Assembly: GCA_012295275.1 (NCBI GenBank)
Contig: CM022669.1
Location: forward strand, 1,308,073 to 1,372,072
Source of the DNA: Chrysomallon squamiferum
Taxonomy: Eukaryota > Mollusca > Gastropoda > Neomphalida > Peltospiridae
DNA length: 64,000 bases
Reading direction: 5' to 3'
A program made the translations under genes and the position numbers. Of the stretch, positions 1 through 12,158 are shown one piece after another. The notes beneath the pieces were generated by a model that saw nothing but the letters and a program-made list of their open reading frames with translations, ran no database searches and was not told where the DNA came from. How positions within the stretch are numbered: position 1 is the stretch's first letter; each line of letters begins with the position of its first letter.

Positions 1-412
1 TATTAATAACATTTCTGACATTCAGTTATCTCAAATAAATCGCGGAATTACATACTAGAGCGAACTTCAAAATATTATTAAACTTACAAAAAATCAAGAA
101 AAAAAGGAAAATAAAAAAAAAATCATAATAATAAATCATAAAAATAAATAAATAAAACAGACATGGCTAGAGAATAAAAAATAATCCTGATAGAAATTTG
201 GACTTTTCGTTTATAGCTTGCAGAACAGCCAACGATTTCATTAAATAACATTTTTTTAAATATAAATTATCTTTTTATCACCGCCTTGAGGTTCAGAATG
301 TAAAAGAATAAAACTTAAATACAATTTATTTTATATAAACGTAATAATAATAATAATCTTTCGAGAAAATAACATGAAATTATCTCTATTGTGTTTCAGT
401 AAAAAGATTTGT
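1..412. other. AT-rich non-coding sequence
   Basis: Mostly A/T-rich sequence with short ATA and AAT runs. No exon, RNA gene or mobile-element signature is seen. Confidence 0.6.
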
Positions 413-414
413 TT

Positions 415-461
<47 letters not shown>

Positions 462-464
462 TTT
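413..464. repeat. (TTTA)n microsatellite
   Basis: About 12 tandem ATTT units, nearly perfect. Confidence 0.95.
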
Positions 465-563
465 TAAATCAATACTTTTTTAACATTTTATACGACGCGG
501 ATGAAAAGCTGTCGGGAGTAAGGTACTCGAGTTCTGGTTTCTGCTCATTTCTAACTGGGAACC

Positions 564-679
564 GTACACTTACTTCATCTAACATACTAACACCGTCACG
601 GGAAGATAACTCGGGAATCGTGCTGCTGTACACTTACTTCATCTAACATACTAACACCGTCACGGGAAGATAACTCGGG
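564..679. repeat. 52-bp direct duplication
   Basis: Positions 564-615 and 628-679 are identical over 52 bp (beginning GTACACTTACTTCATC), separated by 12 bp. The perfect match indicates a recent local duplication. Confidence 0.95.
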
Positions 680-1233
680 TGCAGAACGTGCGTTCCCTGC
701 AGACGTGAACTCTGAGAGAATTTGAGCAAATTTCAAACTGAGTGAATCTGGATATCGCTATGACTGAAGTGTTGTCACCGACAACGTTGTGGGCTCATGT
801 TAATGTTGTATTCATCAGAACTAATGCTGGCAATCCTGCCTAAGCCTCAGCAAATGAATACATACATTTACAATGAGTGCCAGAATCTGGCGTGTGTTAA
901 TTGTTCCGGTCTCATGGGCACGAATTTACGTCATTCGTATTCGTCACGTTGATCCCCTCTGTGCACGTCGCTCTCTAACACAGAGCTTTGAATATTTCTT
1001 GTATTTGCATGTCCCTGATTTCACATCACACAAGTATAACTGTTTTACTGCAATAATGAGTAGTTATATATCTTTTATTATTTTCATAAAAGGACACAAG
1101 CCATAAATACTCCTTACCTAGAAATAATACTGTTTTTATCTATTTATTTTTATTCTCAACAGTTTGTACTTTTTTCTTGTATTTTTGTTTTTTTAAAAGA
1201 ATAAACTTAAAGTACACTATTTCCTTGTTTTCT

Positions 1234-1690
1234 GACACACACACACACACACACGTATATTAATAACTGTAGCACTCATCGTTTTTGCATGTATGTATAT
1301 ATAGACACACACACACACACACGTATATTAATAACTGTAGCACTTATCGTTTGTGCATGTATGTACATATATATATATAGACACACACACACACACACAC
1401 ACGTATATTAATAACTGTAGCACTTATCGTTTGTGCATGTATGTATATATAGACACACACACACACACACACACGTATATTAATAACTGTAGCACTCATC
1501 GTTTTTGCATGTATGTATATGTATAGACACACACACACACACACACACGTATATTAATAACTGTAGCACTTATCGTTTGTGCATGTATGTACATATATAT
1601 ATATATATATCTATATACACACACACACACACACACGTATATTAATAACTGTAGCACTCATCGTTTATGCATGTATGTACATATATATAT
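1234..1690. repeat. Compound minisatellite, about 70-90 bp unit, six copies
   Basis: Each unit has an (AC)n tract, then GTATATTAATAACTGTAGCA, CTCATCGTTT or CTTATCGTTT, GCATGTATGTA and a TATA stretch. The shared core starts at 1255, 1323, 1403, 1475, 1549 and 1637. Spacing varies (68-88 bp) because the AC and TA tracts differ in length. Two alternating variants (GTTTTTGCAT and GTTTGTGCAT) hint at expansion of a dimer. Confidence 0.95.
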
Positions 1691-1699
1691 TGTTGTAAA

Positions 1700-1728
1700 T
1701 ATCAGCATCATCATCGTCATCATTTTTA

Positions 1729-1792
<64 letters not shown>
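1700..1792. repeat. (ATC)n/(ATT)n microsatellite
   Basis: ATC repeats change into ATT repeats, with a short CTG interruption. Confidence 0.9.
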
Positions 1793-2161
1793 GTTACATG
1801 GTAAACTAAAAATATGTAACTAAAAGATCAATATCAGAATTCATGAAATTGACAGTATATTGTTATTATATAAAAACTAATATTTATTATAAAAAAAATA
1901 TAAAATTAACAAAGTAATTAATTAAATAATTATCTCACAACACCACCACCACCTTCACTACCAACAACATCATCAACAACAACAGTAAAATCATATTTAA
2001 AATTAAATAAATGACTATATTAAGAATGATAGGCTAAAGGTTAAAACGTTATGACGTCATAAACGAGCGACGTCAGATAAACTTGTTACAATCTGATCGT
2101 GTGGTATCTAGCTGATGTCTTTCTGAATTCGTTGTTTTAAATTTAGGAAAATATTATTTGC

Positions 2162-2201
<40 letters not shown>

Positions 2202-2202
2202 C
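2162..2202. repeat. (TAA)n microsatellite
   Basis: About 13 perfect TAA units. Confidence 0.9.
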
Positions 2203-2486
2203 TACAAATGAGCTATGAAACTAAAAAAAAAACATCTGAATCAATAGCGTCTTTTCGTTTTCTCTAACATGAAATGTGTTTTTACAAAATCAAGCTGAAA
2301 GCGCATGCCGCCGCTAACAGTGGAAGCGATGGACAATCAGAATATTTATGAAGATGGTTATAAACTTGTTTGCTTGTACAGGATATTTCCGTGTCACTTT
2401 ACCAATAAATCCATAGCGATACCTCATTTCAACAAGCACACACCAGACTCGCTTAGTTATAACAGAAAACTGAATAGTGTTTACTT

Positions 2487-2580
2487 AGTTATTTTATTTC
2501 ATTTCATTTTATTTCATTTTATTTTATCTTATTTTTTTTTATTTTTTTTTATTTATTTATTTATTGATTTATTTATTATC
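2487..2580. repeat. T-rich TTTTA/TTTAT repeat
   Basis: Imperfect five- and four-base T/A units. Confidence 0.8.
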
Positions 2581-2707
2581 ATTATTACTGTTGTGTTTTT
2601 TTGCTGAAAAACAGTTGAATGATAAATAATAATAATAAAATATACACACATATAACTTTATTCTCACATAAACATACGCTCTCACTCACATATACACTTG
2701 CTCACAC

Positions 2708-2711
<4 letters not shown>

Positions 2712-2791
<80 letters not shown>
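2712..2791. repeat. (AG)40 microsatellite
   Basis: About 80 bp of perfect AG dinucleotide with a purine-only + strand. Confidence 0.97.
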
Positions 2792-2793
<2 letters not shown>

Positions 2794-3100
2794 ATTAATT
2801 TGTTTTATTTGTATTTTTTTAATTTCCACTCAACGTAAACGAACCCGACACGCTGGGTTCTGTTTGAGGTTTAGATAAATTATTAATTCTTGTTTAACAC
2901 TAAACATACACTCAGACTCACAGACTCTGGCGCCACTACTTTGTGCAGAACGTTTCAACTGGTTAATTTTTTTACAAAGAGAAGTTATATGATGCAGAAA
3001 CAATTATTTAAAAAAAATTTATTGTTGTCGGGAGAACACGATAGCGCTGTAGTGACTGACAAAACTATTATTATTATGTTCTTTCTCTTTGTACTGCAAA

Positions 3101-3158
3101 TTTATTTATTTCATTTATTTTATTTTATTTTATGTTATTTTATTTTATTTTATTTTTC
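3101..3158. repeat. TTTTA-type low-complexity repeat
   Basis: Tandem TTTTA and TTTA units, imperfect. Confidence 0.85.
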
Positions 3159-3212
3159 ATGATTATTATTTTCTTAACCTGTACCTCAATTTAATACTTT
3201 TTAATTGAGCAC

Positions 3213-3215
3213 GTT

Positions 3216-3246
<31 letters not shown>

Positions 3247-3297
3247 TTGTGTGTGTGTGTTTGTGTTTGTGTGTGTGTGTTTGTGTTTGTGTGTGTG

Positions 3298-3348
<51 letters not shown>

Positions 3349-3586
3349 TTATGTGTGTGTTTGTGTGTGTGTGTATGTGTTTGTCTGTGTGTGTGTTTGT
3401 GTTTGTCTGTGTGTTTGTGTGTGTGTGTATGTGTGTGTATGTGTGTGTATGTGTGTGTTTGTGTTTGTGTGTGTGTGTTTGTGTGTGTGTGTGTTTGTGT
3501 GTGTGTGTTTGTGTGTGTGTGTGTTTTTGTGTGTGTGTGTTTTTGTGTTTGTGTGTGTGTGAGTGTGTTTGTGTATGTGTGTGTGT
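3213..3586. repeat. Long (GT)n array with periodic T insertions
   Basis: About 370 bp of TGTG interrupted every 6-14 bp by TTT or TAT. The array has no stop codon in several frames on both strands, so it gives open frames of 110-150 codons that encode only Cys/Val or His/Thr repeats and are not genes. Confidence 0.97.
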
Positions 3587-4059
3587 ACTGGTTATATTAA
3601 TATCTCGCAAGTGGGGAAGGGTAAATGTTAAAAGTATCTCAAAGTCTACAATGTATCGTAACGATTAGTTTCTTCTGAGGGATAATTTATCATGTTGCTG
3701 ACGTTGTCGTAGTTGCTCTCGTTTCTAGGAGAAGCTAATCATCGAGGCTGATTTGTTCAGTGTAAATAACAAAGTGAAACGTCATCGAAAAGGAGATAAT
3801 TGTGAGCTGGAACTTTAATAAGAAAAATGTGAGATTCTGGCAAGTCTGAAGTCTCAAGTTGAACATCCAATGATAATTAACAGAAAAACAAATTAAAACC
3901 TCGAATTAAAGATTTGCCTTCCATATCTGGATAAATGGTTCATTTATTTCGAGGTAGTTATTTATTGTTTTTCATTACTTTTATTATTCCTTCTTTTTAC
4001 TGTCTTTCTTTCCTCTCTTTCTCACTCGTGCTTTTAATGATTCTTCTTCTTCTTTTTCA

Positions 4060-4104
<45 letters not shown>
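4060..4104. repeat. (ATT)n microsatellite
   Basis: About 15 ATT units. Confidence 0.92.
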
Positions 4105-4105
<1 letters not shown>

Positions 4106-4192
4106 ATGACTAATAATTTAATGACTAGGACTGGAAGTAACATAATTATTATTTAATACCAGTTATAGAAATACGACACGGAAATCCAGAAA

Positions 4193-4223
4193 TGACGTCA
4201 CTGGTCTATTTTGAGTATAAAAG
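4193..4223 (+). promoter_or_regulatory. Candidate CRE + TATA core promoter
   Basis: A perfect CRE (TGACGTCA, 4193-4200) is followed 15 bp later by TATAAAAG (4216-4223). About 400 bp downstream are complex and less AT-rich than the surroundings. This spacing is classic for cAMP-responsive promoters. No convincing coding exon follows: the open frame at 4276-4599 has no ATG at its 5' end and no recognisable domain. If real, it could drive a non-coding first exon. Confidence 0.4.
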
Positions 4224-4780
4224 AAATAATTCGTTTCGACTAGCTGGCAGTTGATTTCGTTAAAGAGTTTGACTGGTGGAGGACGCAAAACAAACAGTCC
4301 GAAGAATAAAACAAACACAGCTATTACTTTCTGATTGGTTACGCTCAATGACCGCAAACATCCCAATTTTCCCGAATGCTTTCCCCTGGGACCCAGTAAG
4401 AAGTGGCTATTTCTGTAGACGCTTCATTAATTTTGTAGAACAGCGAGAGAAACGCTGGCGACACCAGCGTCCACTGAAACGTCACAAACAAATATTTGTT
4501 GTGTGTAGTCGCTGGAATTACACGCTTTCTCCATCGTCCCCTTCAGACACATCTCCGAGGCGGGACGTAGGGGGGATTTTTGCCCTTGCATGTCTGTGAG
4601 ATCGATAATCGTGCACAATAACGCTAATGGATCGGTCGTTCTGCGGCAAAGCTAAATAGTTAATTGTGTTTCGTTATTATGTTTACTCAATTCACTAACT
4701 TTTGAGCTCGGCAAACGATTGCGATAAACACATTTGATATTTCATTTCGATTCTGTACTTTAAAAAAATCTTATTTATTT
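4224..4780. other. Complex non-coding sequence downstream of the CRE-TATA pair
   Basis: Non-repetitive, with CpGs. It includes a perfect 7-bp hairpin at 4452-4470 (ACGCTGG, loop CGACA, CCAGCGT). No exon is recognised. Confidence 0.5.
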
Positions 4781-4788
4781 CAAGTTAT

Positions 4789-4791
<3 letters not shown>

Positions 4792-4874
<83 letters not shown>
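4792..4874. repeat. (CT)n microsatellite
   Basis: About 40 perfect CT units. Confidence 0.97.
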
Positions 4875-4876
<2 letters not shown>

Positions 4877-6300
4877 TATAAATATAACAGCTATGTAAAA
4901 GAATTCAGTGTTTTTATCTAACGTGATTCAGTTTTTTGACAATTTGAATCGTTCTGACTTCTCTTTATCTTTCAAATTACATAACTGCTTGATCGACCAG
5001 CTTGCTAACAGATTACAACACACAGATTACAGTACAGAGCAGAACTAAATTGTTAGTAAATCAATAAAAGAGGAGAGAAATAAAAGAGATAAAGGAAGTA
5101 AAAGGAATAATAAAAGAATCTGGATGATATTAATAATCAAATATGCAGCTCGTTGAGATTATTTCTGTAGTTATAAATCATTTCCGTGTTTGTCTCAGAG
5201 CAGAGATTATAGCTCTCTGATTCACGTAATTATCTTTGTTCTTTAACAATTACAGGTTATTAAAGTGAAAGAAAATAATAATTAGACTTAAAGAGGAAAA
5301 CTGATCAGGCGCAGTGAAAAGGACAACGGCTGTGGGTTTACAAAAAGTGAGTCTCTCAGTTTCCCTCCTTGACGCGAGACATTTGATAAAGTCAGTTTTA
5401 GAATTTTTATTTTTCAATATTTGATCGTCTCTGATTGTTTGTTATAAAAACGTCTGACATTTAACCCGACAACTGAGGCTTTTCAAATGTGGGACAATGG
5501 TAGGCAGTCTCAGTTTGAAAATTAGCTTCGATTTATCCCGCAGAATCAAGCGCCAGTGCTGCCAGCGATCCCAGGCAAATCGATCAAGTAATTACACGAA
5601 TTGTTCGGAACACAGAAAATGTTGCAATTCACTGCTTTAAACAGAGACGAGTGATGAAAACTAGAGTAGCGGCATTTCTGACCATGCATCCCGTAACATG
5701 TTTCTTCACAGACGTCATCGCGTTTGATGTGCAGAATTCAGCGATGTAGGAAAAGGAAAGGTTTCATAGACCGATAAATAGAAGAATCTTTTTTTTTTTT
5801 TTTTTTTTTAAATGAATCTGAGAGAGAAAGCCATGGAAGCGACCCTTCCCGCTTGGCAGGATCAAATTGCTGCCAGTTTAATTAACATGTTGATGTGTGT
5901 GTGCGCGCCATCTCTCTAACCTCTACCAATTGATCATTCCAGTAAATACACGTTGTCTGCAAGTCGCTTAGTTATACATGTACGCAACGCAAATATAAAA
6001 ACTGAAAGATATTACGAAATGGAAAAATTAAACAGAGGATAAAAAGATATCAATCATATAAAAAACAAAAAAAAAAAAAAAAAAACATGCTGTAATACGT
6101 CAATGAAGACAGAAAGAAAGAAAATATCAGAAAGGATGAAAGGAAAGAAAGATTGAATGATGTAAGAAAGAATTAAATAAGAAAAAAAGGGTTAAAGAAA
6201 AACATTTTAGTTATTTTGTTCTCTGTGAAAACTCATTTACACTGTTTAGTCATCTTTAACACCATTATCCCTGTTGTCCTCTTGTTTTACCAAATCACTT
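4875..6300. other. AT-rich non-coding sequence
   Basis: Complex sequence with only poly-T at 5789-5809 and poly-A at 6067-6085. No exon or RNA gene is seen. Confidence 0.5.
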
Positions 6301-6302
6301 GA

Positions 6303-6340
6303 TTTATTTATTTATTTATTCATTCATTCATCCATTCATT
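6303..6340. repeat. (TTTA)n/(ATTC)n microsatellite
   Basis: ATTT units change into CATT units. Confidence 0.85.
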
Positions 6341-6564
6341 CTCTGTTTGGGAAACCACAATGTAGAAATAGAAAAAAATAAAACTAAAATCTGTAATGAA
6401 ACACTTTACCTCGATCAGAACTCAGTATGTTAAAGAATTTCCAAACATTTTTCAAGTCTTGTATTTCACTTCAATCAGTCCATCATTTGTTCACTGTCTG
6501 GCTGTAAGTTGTGTACTTTGACTTACATGATTGGTATGATATATACATCTTAGTTATTACTACT

Positions 6565-6630
6565 GATAAATAAATAAATAAATAAATAAAAAATATAGTA
6601 ATCATAAACACCAAAACGCTGAAAGTTAAA

Positions 6631-6684
<54 letters not shown>
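6565..6684. repeat. (AAAT)n and (TAA)n microsatellites
   Basis: AAAT repeats at 6565-6590, then about 17 TAA units at 6633-6682. Confidence 0.9.
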
Positions 6685-6685
<1 letters not shown>

Positions 6686-7423
6686 TCAGCAATACAGAAC
6701 GAACAACAACAGCAGCAGTAACAATTGTTTTCAGTTTTAATTTTCTTAAAGTACGCCTTTCAAGTTTGTTTTGTGTGTTGAGAGATCACAGAGACATTCA
6801 CAGCCAGGAATTGGAACTCGTAACGAATCACGCGTAGTAATCTCTGTGACTTATTTCATAGCATGTCAAATGATGGTTATACACGATAAGTGCACCACAA
6901 TCCTGGTATTGATGTAAAATCAGCTGTTCTACAGAGACTTTTTACTTAGTATAAAAATAATTTGAAATCATATACGTTTCGTTAGAAAAAGTATGTGAAT
7001 TGTGATTATAAATCTAAAAAAAATAATTTTGAAATATGCTGAAATAAGTCAACACTATTTAACAAATTAATTAAATCCTTTTGTATAATAATTCTTAGTA
7101 CTTGAAAACTATATATTTATATATTTGATGAGTGGCAGGAGATGGGTACTAAGGCACCAGTACAGCGTTAATTAAACGATTATTTAAAAGCGATTGCCAG
7201 GTATAGGTATTAATCGATGTAATCTGTGAGTCATTACACAACGTCATAACTCACACAGATCGATACAGAGAAAGAAACGAAAAAAACCCAGACTTTATTA
7301 TTTTCTTTCTTTTTTGATCACTTTATCCATATCTCTGTGTGTCTGTATCTGATACCATTCATTCGTTCATCCCTCCCTCCGTCTCACCGTGTTTTTATTT
7401 CATTTGTGTGATTACGAAGAGCT
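6685..7423. other. AT-rich non-coding sequence
   Basis: Complex, no coding signal. A weak tRNA-like box-B remnant on the minus strand (GGAATTGGAACTC near 6806) is too degenerate to call a SINE. Confidence 0.45.
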
Positions 7424-8100
7424 GATCAGTGAAATAAATAGCTCATTACTCACTACAGTGAAATAAATAACTCATTACTCAAATCAGTGAAGAAATAACT
7501 CATTACTCACATATCGGTGAATTAAATAATTCATTACTCACATCAGTGAAATAAATAAAACAACTCATTTTTCACATGAGTGAAATAAATAACTCATTAC
7601 TCAAATCAGTGAAGAAATAACTCAATACTCACATCAGTGAAATAGATAACTCATTACTCACATCAGTGAAAAAATAACTCATTACTCACATGAATGAAAT
7701 AAATAACTCATTACTCAAATCAGTGATAAAAATAACTCATTACTCACACATCGGTGAAATAAAGAACTCATTAGTCATGTCAGTGAAATTTATAACTCAT
7801 TCCTCACTTCAGTGATATTTATAACTCATTACTTATATCAGTGAAATAAATAACTCATTACTCATATCAGTGATATTTATAACTCATTCCTCACTTCAGT
7901 GATATTTATAACTCATTACTTATATCAGTGAAATAAATAACTCATTACTCATATCAGTGATATTTATAACTCATTCCTCACGTCAGTGAAATAAATAACT
8001 CATTACTTATATCAGTGATATTTATAACTCATTACTTATATCAGTGAAATAAATAACTCATTACTCATATCAGTGAAAAATAACTCATTACTCACATCAG
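7424..8100. repeat. Minisatellite, about 29-bp monomer, about 23 copies with higher-order structure
   Basis: Monomers contain CAGTGAAATAAATAACTCAT followed by TACTCACAT or a variant. I count 23 ACTCATT-type cores. From about 7790 three monomer types cycle in order (TCCTCACTTCAGTGATATTT, TACTTATATCAGTGAAATAA, TACTCATATCAGTGATATTT), so the array has a trimeric higher-order repeat of about 87 bp. Confidence 0.95.
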
Positions 8101-8145
8101 ATAAACTAGGAACTAATATCACACTTCAGACCTGTGGTTCTGTGA

Positions 8146-8153
8146 TCACGTGA
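8146..8153. promoter_or_regulatory. TCACGTGA extended E-box
   Basis: Perfect 8-bp palindrome just after the 29-bp array. It is one of nine copies in the window; the others start at 15890, 20126, 27126, 30709, 49116, 54522, 59783 and 61089. A bHLH-zip (USF/MITF/TFE-type) binding site is plausible but unproven. Confidence 0.35.
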
Positions 8154-8502
8154 CTATACAGCTAGAGTTAGAGGTGTGTGTTCAAGTATAAAGAATTACG
8201 TGGTTAACAAGGAACTTGATAACACAGACACAGAAAGTTTTTCTGTGTAGTCCAGAGCTCACTCGTTGTCTGTGACATCATTTCATACTTGTTACAAACT
8301 CAGTATAACTTCAATAAATCTCATGTACTGGTTTTGTTGTTGCTGGTTTCTCTTTACGTTTATTACAGTCTGTTGTGAAAGCTCGATTAATTTAGAAAAC
8401 AATTTAGAATTGAAAGAATTTATTAAAACATATTTTTTTTATATAAATACTATTTTCCTATTTCTCCCGTGTTTTTGGGAGAATACTGGAAAAATTCCGC
8501 AA

Positions 8503-8524
8503 GAAGAAGAAGAAGAAGAAAAAA

Positions 8525-8570
<46 letters not shown>

Positions 8571-8594
8571 CATAATAATAATAATAATAATAAA
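8503..8594. repeat. (AGA)n and (TAA)n microsatellites
   Basis: A short AGA run followed by about 20 TAA units with one CAT interruption. Confidence 0.93.
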
Positions 8595-8883
8595 AGAAAA
8601 AACAGAAAACAAAGTTTATATATTGCAGTTAACTTGATGTCCACTATTGTCAGTCATGTTTTGTTGAGTCGTATCTAAAATATCGTTACTTTTAAAACGG
8701 TTAATTAAAAATAAACTGAAGGAAAAACAAAAGAAAGAAACTAAAAGGTAACGCTACCTTTTTCTTAAATATAAATTGATGATCGATGATAAGTACAGTC
8801 AAAAATAACTAAGCACCGGTATAAGGCAGACTGAAATTTCTTCATTTCTCAAATTACGGCATTCAGAAATTTAAGCCAGGGGA

Positions 8884-8948
8884 AAAAGAAAAAAAGAAGA
8901 AGAAGAACAACAACAACAACAATAAATAAATAAATAAATAAAATAATA
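8884..8948. repeat. (AGA)n(ACA)n(AAAT)n compound microsatellite
   Basis: Three adjoining short A-rich runs. Confidence 0.85.
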
Positions 8949-8989
8949 TAATTACTTGCAAGAGTAAAGAATATTTTTTAGACTTTTAT

Positions 8990-9370
8990 TAGCAAAGCTG
9001 TAGACACACATTAACTTTGTATCAGCGGTTCGACCTTTACGTCTGTCAGTCTACATGCGACGACTTAACCGTAGTCTGGTGTCGTATCGAACTGCAGAGT
9101 CGAGCTTAAATCCATACACAGTCCTTTCCATTAGTGTATGACACGGATGTGAAGCGACTGTGTAAGACTTGGCGTTAGTGAAACTACTTAACGACTTGAT
9201 TAGGGGGAGATCTGTTTGGCTCGGCGACACAGGGCGAGTGTAGGGAGTCGCTAATGAGCCGAGCACCGTGTCGCTCTGAAGAACGATTGATTATCGTATT
9301 AAGCGTGTTTGTTCGCCAAATTAACTATAGTGCAGTGGGTTTTCAATGCACTGGATTATTAATCAGTAAA
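8990..9370. other. Complex, GC-richer non-coding block with crossing stems
   Basis: This block is repeat-free with CpGs. GCTCGG (9219-9224) can pair with CCGAGC (9259-9264), and CGACAC (9225-9230) with GTGTCG (9268-9273). The two stems cross as in a pseudoknot. No coding signal: the minus-strand frame at 9051-9266 resembles no known domain. Confidence 0.35.
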
Positions 9371-9736
9371 TACCGTATTATAGAGCAGACGAGCAAATAT
9401 AAATAATAATGTGGTGATGGTGGCTGTGGTGGGGACGTGGTTGTGTGATGGTTGTGTTAACAGTAGGGTTAGTGGTTGCTGCTGCGGATTGTACTCTCAA
9501 AGCGCTTGAAACTTCGGAAAACGAAAAAAACAAACAAAAAAACCCCGAAAAGATAATGTTATAGAGAAATAAATATTTGTTTATAATAATAATAACAACA
9601 ACAACCTACTTGAAAACTACTGAACTCGTAAGCTGCCTGTAAATATCATGTGTAAAGAGAAACTGTTATAATTAGAACTGCTGTTTGCTGATCTGTCATA
9701 CTTTTATTACATTATCTGAAGTTGAGACTAAACTGA

Positions 9737-9778
9737 ATATATATATAAATATATCTATATCTATATATATATATATAT
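9737..9778. repeat. TA-rich microsatellite
   Basis: Interrupted (TA)n. Confidence 0.85.
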
Positions 9779-9920
9779 GTTTTCATCTCGGCTTACAGCC
9801 AGCCTAGTTCTCAAATCACAAATTCTGTAAAATTATCGAGAATAACTCGAAATCAAAGGTTACTTACTAATTAACTTAATAAATATTAGTGCTAAATTTA
9901 AATAATAATATTTTACATCT

Positions 9921-9950
9921 TTATTTATTTATTTACTTACTTACTTATTA

Positions 9951-10009
<59 letters not shown>
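9921..10009. repeat. (TTTA)n/(ATT)n microsatellite
   Basis: TTTA, then TTAC, then about 20 ATT units. Confidence 0.93.
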
Positions 10010-10685
10010 CGTTGTTGTTACTGGTGTTACTGATATTGCTGCTGATGTTGTTTAATATAATTTATTTAATTATTTTGAAGACCCAAGAAAACAACATTTA
10101 TTAAAAATTACTTCGATTTCAACTTGCATCAGCTTTATATGACACTGATAAATGTTAGAATATTGATAACAAAACCAGCTACAAGAGAACAGCAGTGAAC
10201 AAAATGATGGCGACAGAACAAATAAAACCAAGTATGACGTCATCGCTGGTTTGAAATCGTAAACCTCTTAGCAACACACTGAAATCATCGGCCAAAAAAC
10301 AACAAATAATAAATAAATACATTAATAAGTAAATCCATTGGAATATATTTAGGAACTAATATAGCATTGATATTAAAATAAATACCAACACATGATATTC
10401 TAAGTGTACACCCCCATCTCTTAACAAAAATGAAAGAAAAATAAATTTGTCCAAAAATACCACACACTCAAAATAATATCTGTTTTATTAGCCAAAGTTA
10501 ATTATCCGCTATACCGAGTGACCGCCTAATACACTTAAACTGTTTATTCTGTTAACTTAGAGTTATCTTTTCTTTACCCTTTTAGCACTATTACTTAGTG
10601 CATTGTATTCGTTTCTTTATTGTTTTCTTTCTGTTATTTTACTTTCAAAAATGATATTTTACCCCTCTAATTTAATATCATCTTT
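10010..10685. other. AT-rich non-coding sequence with a CRE
   Basis: No exon seen. TGACGTCA lies at 10235-10242. Confidence 0.45.
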
Positions 10686-10720
10686 TATAATAATAAAAAT
10701 AAAAATAATAATAATAATAA

Positions 10721-10751
<31 letters not shown>

Positions 10752-10772
10752 AAGAAGAAGAAGAAAAAAAAA
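10686..10772. repeat. (AAT)n(AAG)n compound microsatellite
   Basis: ATA units followed by about 14 AAG units and a short A run. Confidence 0.93.
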
Positions 10773-10948
10773 CCTTGAAAGTCAATGTTCGAGTGTAGGT
10801 CTATGAAATGACTACGAAAATAAACAGAGAAACAAAGATGATGATGACTTGATGATGATAATAAGAATAAGAAAAACAACGACAATAAGAAAACAAACAT
10901 AAAGAACAAGAACAACAAAATCAACAGTAACATTAATAATACTAATAC

Positions 10949-11048
10949 GAAGAAGAAGAAGAAGAAGAAGACACTGTGTGTGCGTGTGTGTCACTGTGTG
11001 TGTGCGTGTGTGTGTCACTGTGTGTGTGCGTGTGTGTCACTGTGTGTA
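10949..11048. repeat. (AAG)n followed by a GTGTGCGTGTGTGTCACT repeat
   Basis: After the AAG run, a unit of about 22-26 bp built of GTGTG, CGTG and TCACT repeats about four times. Confidence 0.88.
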
Positions 11049-11295
11049 GTTTACTCCTTTTTATCCTTCATTTTGTTCTTTCTTGCATCACGACTGAAAT
11101 CTAAACGAAAAAATATATTATTTCAACCAAATGTGTTTGGAAATTCAACCGCGTTTTACCCCTTACCACAGAAAGGCCTTAAGAACTAAATAGATTGACC
11201 GCAAAGCACGAGATATACTCACACAAATCTCTAATCAATTTTACTATTTCGTTGTGTTCTGGATCCTATCTTCTTTTACTCATCAATAGGTCTGA

Positions 11296-11303
11296 TGACG
11301 TCA
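11296..11303. promoter_or_regulatory. CRE-type palindrome TGACGTCA
   Basis: Perfect CRE. It is one of 14 in the window; the next is at 11734-11741, on the far side of the triplet-repeat array. Confidence 0.35.
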
Positions 11304-11338
11304 CAGAAGAATCTTCAAAACTGCAGTGATCAAATTAA

Positions 11339-11572
<234 letters not shown>

Positions 11573-11867
11573 AGAAAAAATAATTAGTTTTGATGTGAAA
11601 TGTATATTTTTGGTTTTATGTGAAAGAGCAGCTCGTTATGAATAGGTTTAATCAATAATTACACTTACCCGTTTTCACCACATACCTATTTCTGTTTTTT
11701 TCAGAATCGGGTTAAACATGACTGTGCTACTGATGACGTCAGGGAAGACGCCTCCGTAGCTAAAAGTAGATTATCAGAGGAAAAAGAAATGCGTGCAGAG
11801 ACATTTAAAATAACTTAATGGAAGCAGAAATGTCGTTTAGTAGAGAAATGTGATAGAGAAACCAGTG

Positions 11868-12124
11868 TACATACACACATACACACCCATACACATATAC
11901 ACACGTACATACACATATACATACATATATACTTATACAGATATACACACATACATACATACATATATACATTCATTTATTCATTCATACACACATACAT
12001 ACATACACACACACATACATACATACACATATACATACATACACACACATACACACACACATATATACATACATACATACATGCATACATTCATTTATTA
12101 ATTCATACACACACACAGAGAGAT

Positions 12125-12155
<31 letters not shown>

Positions 12156-12158
12156 CAC
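11868..12158. repeat. (CATA)n, (CA)n and (GACA)n array
   Basis: Imperfect ACAT/ATACAC units with two ATTC interruptions, ending in about eight GACA units. Confidence 0.93.

Noticed and set aside
3191-3668. Several open frames of 115-149 codons on both strands
   Set aside because: They are translations of the (GT)n array (Cys/Val or His/Thr repeats).
4276-4599. Open frame following the CRE-TATA pair, considered as a small gene
   Set aside because: It opens with GTG, not ATG; the first internal Met is residue 25; no recognised domain or splice structure.
6800-6850. Possible tRNA-derived SINE on the minus strand
   Set aside because: Only a weak box-B-like match (GGAATTGGAACTC); no clear box A, no tail and no second copy noticed in the window.
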